From Nitrococcus sp. (GTDB taxonomy: Bacteria > Pseudomonadota > Gammaproteobacteria > Nitrococcales > Nitrococcaceae), in assembly GCA_030452365.1 (NCBI GenBank), contig JAKDMK010000070.1, positions 1 through 8,869 of the forward strand: a stretch of 8,869 bases of DNA, read 5' to 3'. Below, in pieces: positions 1-8,814 of this stretch. The notes below the pieces were generated by a model. It did not search any database. It was not told the origin of the DNA and saw only the letters and a list, made by a program, of their open reading frames with translations. The translations under genes and the position numbers were made by a program. The first letter of the stretch is position 1; each line of letters starts with the position of its first letter.

Positions 1-247
1 CGGCAAAAAACACACCAATCGGCACACAGCCCAATTTTAGGCATAAATTGCGGTTAGGGCCCATGGCTTGGGACCAAGCGTTTGATTCATCCGATAGCGA
101 TCATTGTACATCCGATCGCCGCACCGGGCTGCGGAACTGCACGTGGACTCAAAATTTGAGGGGTCTTCCAGGCGCATTCTTGAGGGAAGGGGATAGATCC
201 CACTCAGGGAGCTTGCAAGAAGCTCCCCAAGAAGGTTGTTTACTGCG
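1..247. other. Gene-free stretch downstream of tRNA-Cys
   Basis: I see no convincing coding region here. The open frames lack recognisable protein motifs and run antisense into the tRNA. In E. coli a tRNA-Leu (leuZ) follows cysT, but no leucine tRNA cloverleaf can be read on the minus strand here. The stretch holds several short inverted repeats: GCTTGG/CCAAGC at 66-79, CCGCA/TGCGG at 119-134, CTCAAA-A-TTTGAG near 149-161, GGGAT/ATCCC at 190-201 and GGGAGCTT/AAGCTCCC at 207-227. No integrase and no copy of the tRNA 3' end is visible, so there is no direct sign of an island attachment site. Confidence 0.6.
207..227 (-). terminator. Hairpin downstream of tRNA-Cys, weak terminator candidate
   Basis: A perfect 8-bp stem (GGGAGCTT 207-214, AAGCTCCC 220-227) encloses a 5-nt loop, 20 nt past the tRNA-Cys 3' end in the direction of transcription. 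No U-tract follows on the minus strand, so it is not a classical intrinsic terminator. It may instead protect the 3' end or act in trailer processing. A second small palindrome (GGGAT-AG-ATCCC, 190-201) lies just beyond. Confidence 0.4.
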
Positions 248-321
248 TGGAGGCTAGGGACGGAATCGAACCGACGTCCACGGCTTTGCAGGCCGCTGCA
301 TAACCACTCTGCCACCTAGCC
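248..321 (-). tRNA. cysT: tRNA-Cys (anticodon GCA)
   Basis: A complete cloverleaf reads on the minus strand. The 7-bp acceptor stem is GGCTAGG (315-321) with CCTAGCC. The discriminator is U, as cysteinyl-tRNA synthetase requires, and the CCA is encoded at 248-250. The anticodon GCA is at 287-289, in the loop CTGCAAA. The T arm carries the standard GGTTCGATTCC. It reads UGC/UGU codons. It lies 105 nt downstream of tRNA-Gly, as cysT follows glyW in E. coli. A terminator between the two genes and a promoter-like element at 346-357 suggest it has its own transcription start. Confidence 0.97.
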
Positions 322-345
322 GCGAGTTTGAGCAGTTGAGAATAG

Positions 346-357
346 AATGATATCAAT
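346..357 (-). promoter_or_regulatory. Extended -10 promoter-like element for tRNA-Cys
   Basis: On the minus strand the sequence reads ATTGATATCATT. It contains TG-A-TATCAT, an extended -10 with TATCAT matching TATAAT at 5 of 6 positions. The matching -35 position (370-375, TCGTAA on the minus strand) is poor, which is usual for extended -10 promoters. Transcription would start near 340, giving a leader of about 19 nt before the tRNA at 321. The upstream tRNA-Gly gene ends in a terminator at 393-416, so tRNA-Cys needs a promoter here. This is an inference from motif and position. Confidence 0.4.
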
Positions 358-392
358 GCCGTCGGCGCCTTACGAGCGGCAGCTTGTGCGAG

Positions 393-416
393 AAAAAAAC
401 CCCGGCAGAGCCAGGG
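393..416 (-). terminator. Intrinsic terminator after tRNA-Gly
   Basis: The minus strand reads CCCTGGC-TCT-GCCGGGG followed by seven T residues (stem 416-410 with 406-400, U-tract 399-393). The 7-bp GC-rich stem has one G-U wobble and is directly followed by the U-run, 10 nt past the encoded CCA of tRNA-Gly. This is a classical Rho-independent terminator. It should end both the tRNA-Gly transcript and any transcript reading through from uvrC-pgsA. Confidence 0.85.
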
Positions 417-426
417 CATAAGAGCT

Positions 427-492
<66 letters not shown>

Positions 493-502
<10 letters not shown>

Positions 503-1128
503 TTTGTATCTGGATTTATTCTAGTGAGCCCGGCCTTGCTGTCAAGCCTATAGGTTCTCATCTCGTTCTCTGCAAGGTGCCCGACGGCGCGCCAGGCCGC
601 GTACAGATACAGCACCATTGAGTAGAGCGTAAGGCCAGCCGCAAGGTAGAGCAGCCAGAACCCGATCAGCCAGACGGGGATACCGTAGATGTCGTGCGCA
701 TAGAGCAGCAACACGATCGAAATCATCTGTGCGGCCGTCTTGAGCTTGCCGATCCCGCCAACGGCGACACTTGCCCGTTTGCCCAACTCCGCCATCCACT
801 CGCGCAGCGCCGAGACCGTAATCTCGCGCCCGATAATAATCGCAACCGGCACTCCCACGGCCGCTGCAGGCGTGGTGACTAGAATCGCGATCAGCGCCAC
901 TGCGACGATGAGCTTGTCCGCTACCGGATCGAGGAAGGCGCCGAAAGCCGAGGTCTGACCCCAGCGGCGAGCGAGATAACCGTCAAGCCAGTCAGTCAGT
1001 CCGGCAAATCCAAAGAGGGCGGCGGCCGTGGCATTTGACCAGGGATAAGGCAATAGGAAAATCAGTCCGAGCACGGGGATCAGGGCGATGCGCAGCCATG
1101 TGAGGAGGTTGGGCAGATTCCAGCTCAT
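493..1128 (-). CDS. pgsA: CDP-diacylglycerol--glycerol-3-phosphate 3-phosphatidyltransferase
   Basis: Inner-membrane enzyme that joins CDP-diacylglycerol and sn-glycerol 3-phosphate to form phosphatidylglycerophosphate, the committed step to phosphatidylglycerol and cardiolipin. The complete CDP-alcohol phosphotransferase signature D-x2-DG-x2-AR-x8-G-x3-D-x3-D is present with D46, D49, G50, A53, R54, G63, D67 and D71. Several hydrophobic membrane segments follow, and the conserved REITVSALREWMAELGKR stretch matches E. coli PgsA. The ATG at 1128 has AGGGG about 7 nt upstream. At 211 residues it is longer than E. coli PgsA (182 aa). The last 21 or so residues (from about 191) show no family similarity I recognise; they are encoded by the tRNA-Gly promoter and the first 10 nt of the tRNA itself. 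The TAG stop is tRNA positions 8-10. No terminator separates it from the tRNA, so the two are probably co-transcribed. It lies 97 nt downstream of uvrC, as in E. coli. Confidence 0.96.
518..545 (-). promoter_or_regulatory. Near-consensus sigma70 promoter for tRNA-Gly, inside the pgsA frame
   Basis: On the minus strand TTGACA (545-540, a 6/6 match to the -35) is followed after 16 bp by TAGAAT (523-518, a 5/6 match to the -10). The predicted start is about position 511, giving a leader of roughly 9 nt before the tRNA 5' end at 502. The strength of the hexamers fits a tRNA promoter. The element overlaps the last 17 or so codons of pgsA, so sequence there is probably constrained by transcription rather than by the protein. 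Confidence 0.8.
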
Positions 1129-1224
1129 CAGATCCCCTCGCGGCGAAGGTCAAGACCGCCTTGCCTGCAGCCGCAAACTGTAACATGGCAAGCGAGCGCT
1201 CGGCTGCTCTGGATGCAGACAGCT

Positions 1225-3051
1225 TTAGCCATGTAGGCTCTGGTAAATCCGTTCTGCCAAAGACCGGCTGATGCCCGCGACCCTTGCCAGATCCTCGACT
1301 CCGGCGCGCTGCACACCGCGTAGCCCACCAAGCTGTTTTAGCAAAGTCTGTCGTCGCTTCGGACCCAAGCCCTGGATCTCCTCCAGCACGGAGGTCGTGC
1401 GCTTGCGGCCACGCTGCGCCCGATGCCCCGTGATCGCGAAGCGATGCGCTTCATCGCGAACTTGTTGCAGGAGGTGCAGCGCCGGTGAGTCGGGCGCTAG
1501 CTGCAGCGCCGTCGGCCGCCCGGCGATGAACAAGGTCTCCTCACCCGGGCGCCGGCGCGGCCCCTTGGCGATACCGATGAGCTCGACGGCCTCCACCTGC
1601 AGCTCCTGTAATACCTCGCGCGCCTGCTTGAGCTGACCGCGGCCGCCATCGATGAGCAGAATGTCGGGAATGGGTGCCTCGCCGCGCTTGAGCCGCGTAT
1701 AGCGCCGCTCAAGGGCTTGGCGCAGTGCGGCGTAATCATCCCCGCGCTCGATTCCGGCGATGTTGAACCGCCGGTAGTCCGACTTTAGCGGCCCGGCGCG
1801 GTTGAAGACCACGCAGGAAGCCACCGTAGCCTCCCCCTGGGTATGGCTGATATCGAAGCACTCGATACGCTCAGGCATACCGTCGAGATCGAGCGCAAGC
1901 TGCAGCTCCTCGAACCGCCGTTCCATGCCGGCTCGAGTCGCGATCTGCGCGGCGAGCGCATGCCCGGCATTGCTCGCGGCCATTTGCAGCCAGCGCCTGC
2001 GCTCACCGCGCACACGCCAATGGATACGGACCCGATGCTTGGCATCGCGTGCCAAGGCCTCCTCGAGCAACGCCCGATCCTCGAAATCGTGGCTGACCAG
2101 CAGCTGCGCGGGTATAGCCCGACCCAGGTAATGGCGTGCAACGAAGGCATAGAGGGCCTCGGCTTCGCTCGTCCCCTCGGGTATCTGCGGAAAGAAGGTC
2201 TGATTACCTAGATTGCGGCCATCCCGGATCATGAAGACCTGTATGCAGATCAATCCGGCTCGGCCCACGCAGGCAATAACGTCGACATCGATATCGCCCC
2301 GGGCGCCGGCGACGTATTGGCGCTCTTGTATGCGCCGCAATGCCGAAATTCGGTCGCGCAGCCGAGCGGCCTCCTCGTACTCGAGTGCCTCGGCGGCACC
2401 CTCCATACGCTGCACCAGTTCATCGATCACCTGGTTGCTGTGCCCGTCGAGGAACATCTCCACGTGGCGAACGTCCACCGCGTAGGCCGGCTCGGCGATA
2501 TAACCGACGCACGGTGCCGTGCAACGCTTGATCTGGTACTGCAGGCAAGGCCGTGAGCGGTTATTGAAGAAAGTGTCGCGGCACTGCCGCAGCGGGAAGA
2601 TCTTCTTCAGATGGTTGAGCGTCTCGCGCACGGCTCCGGCGCTGGGGAATGGTCCGAAGTAGCGGCCCGCCTGGCGGCGCGACCCACGGTGGAAAGCAAG
2701 CTGCGGGAAGTGCTTCTGCTTGGACAAATAGATATAAGGATAGCTCTTGTCGTCGCGCAGCAACACATTGTAGCGCGGGCGCAGCTCTTTAATGAGGTGG
2801 TTTTCGAGCAGCAGTGCCTCGGCTTCAGTGTGCGTCAGCGTGATCTGCACATCGTGCACCTGCGCAATCATCGCCTTCGTCTTGGCGTTGTGCGCCGTAC
2901 GCGTGAAGTAGCTGCTCAGGCGATGTTTGAGCTTGCGTGCCTTGCCGACATAAATAACCTTCCCGGCCTGATCGAGCATTCGATATACACCGGGGCTCTC
3001 GGGCAAGGTCGCGAGCAGTGCCTTGGGATCGAAGCCGTCGTCTGTGTTCAT
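1225..3051 (-). CDS. uvrC: UvrABC excinuclease subunit C
   Basis: Dual-incision nuclease of nucleotide excision repair, acting on the UvrB-DNA pre-incision complex in the cytoplasm. Domains in order: a GIY-YIG nuclease (GVY 21-23, YVG 34-36, R39, probable catalytic E83) for the 3' cut; a cysteine cluster C157-x11-C169-x7-C177-x3-C181, with the spacing of the E. coli UvrC cluster reported to bind a 4Fe-4S centre; a UVR motif at about 206-241 that contacts UvrB; an RNase H-like nuclease for the 5' cut with D400, D439, D468 and H536 at positions equivalent to the E. coli catalytic set; and C-terminal helix-hairpin-helix motifs (about 555-608). At 608 residues it is full length and all key residues are intact. 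The ATG at 3051 has a poor ribosome binding site. It lies 25 nt after the stop of the uracil-DNA glycosylase gene, so coupled translation is plausible. Shared transcription with pgsA downstream is likely. Confidence 0.98.
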   Translation of the reverse strand: MNTDDGFDPKALLATLPESPGVYRMLDQAGKVIYVGKARKLKHRLSSYFTRTAHNAKTKAMIAQVHDVQITLTHTEAEALLLENHLIKELRPRYNVLLRDDKSYPYIYLSKQKHFPQLAFHRGSRRQAGRYFGPFPSAGAVRETLNHLKKIFPLRQCRDTFFNNRSRPCLQYQIKRCTAPCVGYIAEPAYAVDVRHVEMFLDGHSNQVIDELVQRMEGAAEALEYEEAARLRDRISALRRIQERQYVAGARGDIDVDVIACVGRAGLICIQVFMIRDGRNLGNQTFFPQIPEGTSEAEALYAFVARHYLGRAIPAQLLVSHDFEDRALLEEALARDAKHRVRIHWRVRGERRRWLQMAASNAGHALAAQIATRAGMERRFEELQLALDLDGMPERIECFDISHTQGEATVASCVVFNRAGPLKSDYRRFNIAGIERGDDYAALRQALERRYTRLKRGEAPIPDILLIDGGRGQLKQAREVLQELQVEAVELIGIAKGPRRRPGEETLFIAGRPTALQLAPDSPALHLLQQVRDEAHRFAITGHRAQRGRKRTTSVLEEIQGLGPKRRQTLLKQLGGLRGVQRAGVEDLARVAGISRSLAERIYQSLHG

Positions 3052-3076
3052 CCACGATCGATGGATTGATGGCTGC

Positions 3077-3727
3077 CTAGGCCCCAGCCGCCGAAAGCAG
3101 CTCTCGGGCGGTGCTTAGCACGGCATGAAACATTGCGCTAGTGAGCCGCCCGGTCTGTGTGTTGTAACGGCTGCAGTGATAGGAATCGAGCAGCGTTCGT
3201 CGGCGTGATAACGGATGCCGCCGGCCATGTGCGAAAGGGTAGTCGCGCTGGCGCTGGCCTTCGCAGCGCAACACCGCTTCATGCGCGATTCGCCCCAATG
3301 CGAGCACGATCCCACCGGCAGGCATTGCGGCCAGGTCATGGCTTAGAAAGCGGCCGCAGTTCTTGACCTCGGTCGCGGTCGGCTTGTTCGCCGGTGGCAA
3401 ACAGCGTACGGCATTGGTCACCCGGCAGTCGTACAGCTCTAGGCCATCATCTGGCCGGTCACCTCGGGGTTGGTTAGAGAACCCGGTCGCGAAGAGCGTT
3501 TGATAGAGCAGAATGCCGGCGAAATCGCCGGTGAACGGACGCCCCGTGGCATTGGCCCCACGCATGCCCGGGGCCAGACCGACGACCAGTAGTCGGGCAC
3601 CGCGGGGGCCGAACGCCGGTACCGGTCGCGCATAGTAGGTCGGATGAAGCGCGCGGGTCTCGCGCAAAAAAGTCGCGAGCCGCGGGCAGGCGGTACAATC
3701 GATATCGAACGCTTGCGGGCGGACCAT
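3077..3727 (-). CDS. Uracil-DNA glycosylase, family 5 (UDGb) type, iron-sulfur
   Basis: Base-excision repair enzyme expected to remove uracil, and in some family 5 members other deaminated bases, from DNA. Motif 1 is GLAPGMRGANATGRPFTGD (50-68). It resembles the family 5 form GLAP..HG.N.TGR.FTGD more than the GEAPG..ED form of family 4. Motif 2 is SYHCSRYNTQTGRLT (182-196) with H184, also the family 5 form. Cysteines C11, C14, C109 and C124 match the usual four-ligand 4Fe-4S pattern of family 4/5 enzymes. The family position usually held by Ala after GLAP is Gly54 here, and C185 stands where Pro or Val is common. The 216-aa length is normal. The start at 3727 has only a weak GAG-type ribosome binding site. 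It is the first gene of a likely repair operon with uvrC 25 nt downstream. Substrate range cannot be read from the sequence. Confidence 0.88.
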   Translation of the reverse strand: MVRPQAFDIDCTACPRLATFLRETRALHPTYYARPVPAFGPRGARLLVVGLAPGMRGANATGRPFTGDFAGILLYQTLFATGFSNQPRGDRPDDGLELYDCRVTNAVRCLPPANKPTATEVKNCGRFLSHDLAAMPAGGIVLALGRIAHEAVLRCEGQRQRDYPFAHGRRHPLSRRRTLLDSYHCSRYNTQTGRLTSAMFHAVLSTARELLSAAGA

Positions 3728-4002
3728 TGCTGCTCTCGAACTTGCCGAATTGCTGTGGGGCAGGCGCAGTTCTTAGCAATCTTACCGGGTTTTCGCGTTC
3801 ATACCGAATCGGTTAGCCAAGCGCAGTTAAAGCGGTTAGAGCCGTTAATGCACTGACGCTTTTACCGCCGCTGACCGAGCTACCGCATTAAGGCGTCCGC
3901 CCCCTTCTACTCTATTCCTCGCCACATATCCAATCCGAGAATGGGATTCCTTCTGTTAACCTAACCAGACTCCGCCGACTACGGGATCGAAATATTCCGG
4001 TC
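3728..4002. other. Divergent intergenic region between the UDG and pyrimidine reductase genes
   Basis: This 275-nt AT-richer stretch should hold the promoters for both flanking divergent genes. I could not assign a convincing -35/-10 pair on either strand. It contains four short similar motifs in one direction: CGGTTAG 3810-3816, AGTTAA 3825-3830, CGGTTAG 3833-3839 and CCGTTAA 3842-3848. The FMN riboswitch core that often precedes riboflavin genes is absent. Confidence 0.45.
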
Positions 4003-4835
4003 ATGACACCATCTTTGCTGCGCCTTTATCCACCCCCTATTGAGGCAACCGCGCTGGAAGGGCTCTACCTCAATGCGCCCCTTGTCCCCAGCTCCTTGAA
4101 TGCGGGGCTGTTCGTATACGCCAACTTCGTGATGAGCCTCGATGGACGCATCGCTATCGTGCAGCCGCCTGGCCGCCAAGTGGTCCCGAGTACCACCGCA
4201 AACCCCCATGACTGGCGGCTGTTGCAGGAGCTGGCGGGGCACGCCGATGTGCTTATCTTATCTGCTCCGGGCGCTATTTACGTGACTGGGCCGCCGGTCA
4301 GGCACAGGACAGCCTGCCGGTCGGATCGGCGAGCGCATTTGCCGACATCCGCCGTTGGCGCCGGCGCCAGGGCCTAGGGGAGCAGCCGGATGTAGTCTTT
4401 TTGAGCGAGGATCTCGATTTTCCGTCGCCGCAAACACTGCTGCAGGAGGGCCGTACCGTCAGGGTATTCACGGTCGATGCCCCGCCTAGCGAGCGGTTCG
4501 CAGCAATGGCAGCGGAGGGCCTGATCGTGGAGCGTTTCGCCGGTAACCGGCGCATCGACGGCAAGGACATCGCCGCGCGTTTGACCGCGCTCGGCTACCG
4601 CCGCGCCTACTGCGTCGCCGGGCCGCAGGTCCTGCACACGTTGGTCAGCGCCGGGTGCCTCAACACGCTGTTTCTCACGACCGTCCACCGCTTGCTTGGT
4701 GGCGAGGGCTTCGCCACCATCATGGAAGGGGCGCTGCTCGGCGCCCCTGCGGACTATTGCCTGCGCTCGCTCTACTACGACGCGCATACCCCTGATGGTG
4801 TGGGCCAAACGTTTGCCCGCTATGATCGCCGTTAG
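4003..4835 (+). pseudogene. Pyrimidine reductase family protein (RibD C-terminal-like), frameshifted
   Basis: Encodes a protein of the RibD C-terminal / dihydrofolate reductase-like fold, the family that reduces the aminopyrimidine intermediate of riboflavin synthesis with NADPH. The first frame (from ATG 4003) carries the typical NFVMSLDGRIA motif at 41-51 and runs well to residue 88 (LILSA). It then continues as unrelated sequence to a TAG at 4375-4377. Similarity resumes in the -1 frame from about 4266 (SGRYLRDWAAGQAQDSLPV) and continues without a stop to TAG 4833-4835, including the GPQVLHTLVSAG and HRLLGGEGF segments of the nucleotide-binding half. Together the parts give about 277 residues, a sensible full length. 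The break fits a single missing base near 4264-4268. No slippery heptamer is visible, so a mutation or a sequencing/assembly error is more likely than programmed frameshifting. There is no deaminase domain, so it is not a bifunctional RibD. It converges on fumC with 57 nt between the stops. Exact substrate unknown. Confidence 0.85.
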
Positions 4836-4892
4836 CGCGCGGTCGAACGCGGCTGGTAGCAACCGCCCGCCGCGCCGCGGAGGCCGATCGGG

Positions 4893-7830
<2,938 letters not shown>

Positions 7831-7831
7831 T

Positions 7832-8257
7832 GTGGTCGCGGTAACTGTGCTCAGAGGGACCTGGGCCGAGCTGAGTCACTTGGCCGCGCCGGTGCGTCGG
7901 CGCGTATTTATCGAAGAGCAAGGTATTCCGCTGGAGCTGGAGTGGGATGACCTGGACCGTGCCAGCCGCCATTTAGTGGCCGTAATAGACTCTGCCGGCG
8001 CAATCGGCACGGTAAGGCTCACCCGCAATGCGCACATTGGCCGCATGGCGGTGCTGCCGGCCTGGCGGCGGCGCGGCATCGGCGAACAGTTACTGCAAGC
8101 GGTGCTGGAGGAGGCCGCCGTGGCCGGGATGAGCTCAGTGGCCCTGGCGGCGCAAGTGCCCGTAGTCCCTTTCTACGAGAAGCTGCATTTCGAGCCCTAT
8201 GGCGAAATCTTCCAGGATGTCGGCATCCCGCATCGGATGATGCGCCGCGCGCTCTAG
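7832..8257 (+). CDS. GNAT-family N-acetyltransferase (ElaA/YjcF-like)
   Basis: A 141-aa single-domain acetyltransferase of the GCN5-related fold, using acetyl-CoA on an unknown acceptor. The VFIEEQGIP segment (25-33) is typical of the ElaA/YjcF group. Motif A is RMAVLPAWRRRGIGEQLL (71-88) and holds the pyrophosphate-binding pattern R79-x2-G82-x-G84. A C-terminal PFYEKLHFEPYGEIF segment is the usual motif B region with Tyr. The start is GTG at 7832, supported by GGGAGG at 7820-7825 with 6-nt spacing. An ATG at 7830 in another frame stops after four codons. The start is 1 nt after the purB stop, and the ribosome binding site lies inside purB, so translation is coupled to purB. The substrate cannot be inferred. 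Confidence 0.88.
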   Translation: MVAVTVLRGTWAELSHLAAPVRRRVFIEEQGIPLELEWDDLDRASRHLVAVIDSAGAIGTVRLTRNAHIGRMAVLPAWRRRGIGEQLLQAVLEEAAVAGMSSVALAAQVPVVPFYEKLHFEPYGEIFQDVGIPHRMMRRAL

Positions 8258-8414
8258 AACGCTCTACCGTATCAAGCGGCCGCGCCGTCAGTGCACAGCG
8301 CTACCGCAGCCAGAATTGGCAAGTCTCTGACCTGCTCGTGCAGGCAATTGGTAGTCCGCACCGAGCCGTCGAACCGCCGCTTGGGTTAGTTGTGGTGAGG
8401 TTGGCGGCGTAAGC
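8258..8414 (+). other. Intergenic region before the toxin-antitoxin pair
   Basis: I see no gene in these 157 nt. A short CCTGC-TCGT-GCAGG inverted repeat (about 8331-8344) is present without a following T-run. It is at most a weak terminator for the purB operon. Confidence 0.4.
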
Positions 8415-8705
8415 GTGCACAATGATATCATTGTAATCATCCGCAGCGCTGAGGAGAACCCCCGTAGCAGGGCTAATCTGATCGTGCGCAACCTGGATGA
8501 CCAAATCGTGCAGGCGCTCAAGGAGCGCGCTGTTCGCCATAAACGCAGCGCCGAGGCGGAGCATCGCGCTATCCTGAAGCAGGTTCTGTTAAAGCCGCGG
8601 CACAAGATTTTTGCGCAGGTTCTGGCCGCTATGCCTTACGTCGGACGCGACGAGGATTTCGAGCGCGTAGACGACAAAAATGAAGCGCCGCGTGTACTTG
8701 ATTGA
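8415..8705 (+). CDS. FitA/VapB-like ribbon-helix-helix antitoxin, start codon apparently lost
   Basis: The conserved protein begins at ANLIVRNLDDQIVQALKERA (codon after 8469) and shows the ribbon-helix-helix DNA-binding domain of FitA-type antitoxins, including RSAEAEHRAILKQVL. A C-terminal tail (AAMPYVGRDEDFER) is of the kind that binds and blocks a PIN toxin. FitA proteins normally start Met-Ala-Asn-Leu, but the codon at the Met position (8469-8471) is AGG. The in-frame alternatives are a GTG at 8415, upstream of the proposed promoter start and inside the operator region, and a GTG at 8484, which would remove most of the DNA-binding beta strand. The listed coordinates are the open frame; the functional protein would be 8469-8705 (78 codons). 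The gene overlaps the toxin gene by 26 nt. Expression of active antitoxin is doubtful. Confidence 0.75.
   Translation: MHNDIIVIIRSAEENPRSRANLIVRNLDDQIVQALKERAVRHKRSAEAEHRAILKQVLLKPRHKIFAQVLAAMPYVGRDEDFERVDDKNEAPRVLD
8421..8432 (+). promoter_or_regulatory. Palindromic extended -10 / operator of the antitoxin gene
   Basis: AATGATATCATT is a perfect 12-bp palindrome and contains TG-A-TATCAT (8423-8431), an extended -10 element. Transcription would begin near 8438, and a GAGGAG ribosome binding site follows at 8451-8456. FitA/VapB antitoxins bind palindromes over their own promoters, so this is a natural autoregulatory site. A nearly identical palindrome occurs at 346-357. Confidence 0.5.
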
Positions 8706-8814
8706 TACCAACGTCATCAGCGAGGCCCGCAAGAAAAACAAGGCCAACCCCGGGGTGCGACGCTTCTTTGCCGAGGTGGAGACAAGCGCGGTTCCAATTG
8801 ATCTATCCGTAGTC

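Noticed and set aside
37..315. Open frames on both strands in the left end (37-315 minus, 48-257 plus)
   Set aside because: They overlap the tRNA-Cys gene or its flank, have no recognisable domain and no good ribosome binding site.
1193..1202. Palindrome CGAGCGCTCG between uvrC and pgsA
   Set aside because: A single 10-bp GC palindrome in a GC-rich genome with no promoter or T-run next to it is not enough to call a regulatory site.
3728..4002. FMN riboswitch upstream of the riboflavin-type reductase
   Set aside because: The conserved FMN aptamer core sequences are not present.
4255..4275. Programmed -1 frameshifting in the reductase gene
   Set aside because: No X-XXY-YYZ slippery heptamer or clear downstream structure is seen, and the family is not known to use recoding. 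A mutation or sequence error is simpler.
4374..4862. 162-codon minus-strand frame under the pyrimidine reductase
   Set aside because: It lies opposite conserved reductase coding sequence and shows no protein motif; a shadow of GC-rich codon use.
8288..8605. Minus-strand frames opposite the antitoxin gene (8288-8605, 8301-8564)
   Set aside because: They are antisense to conserved ribbon-helix-helix coding sequence and show no motif of their own.
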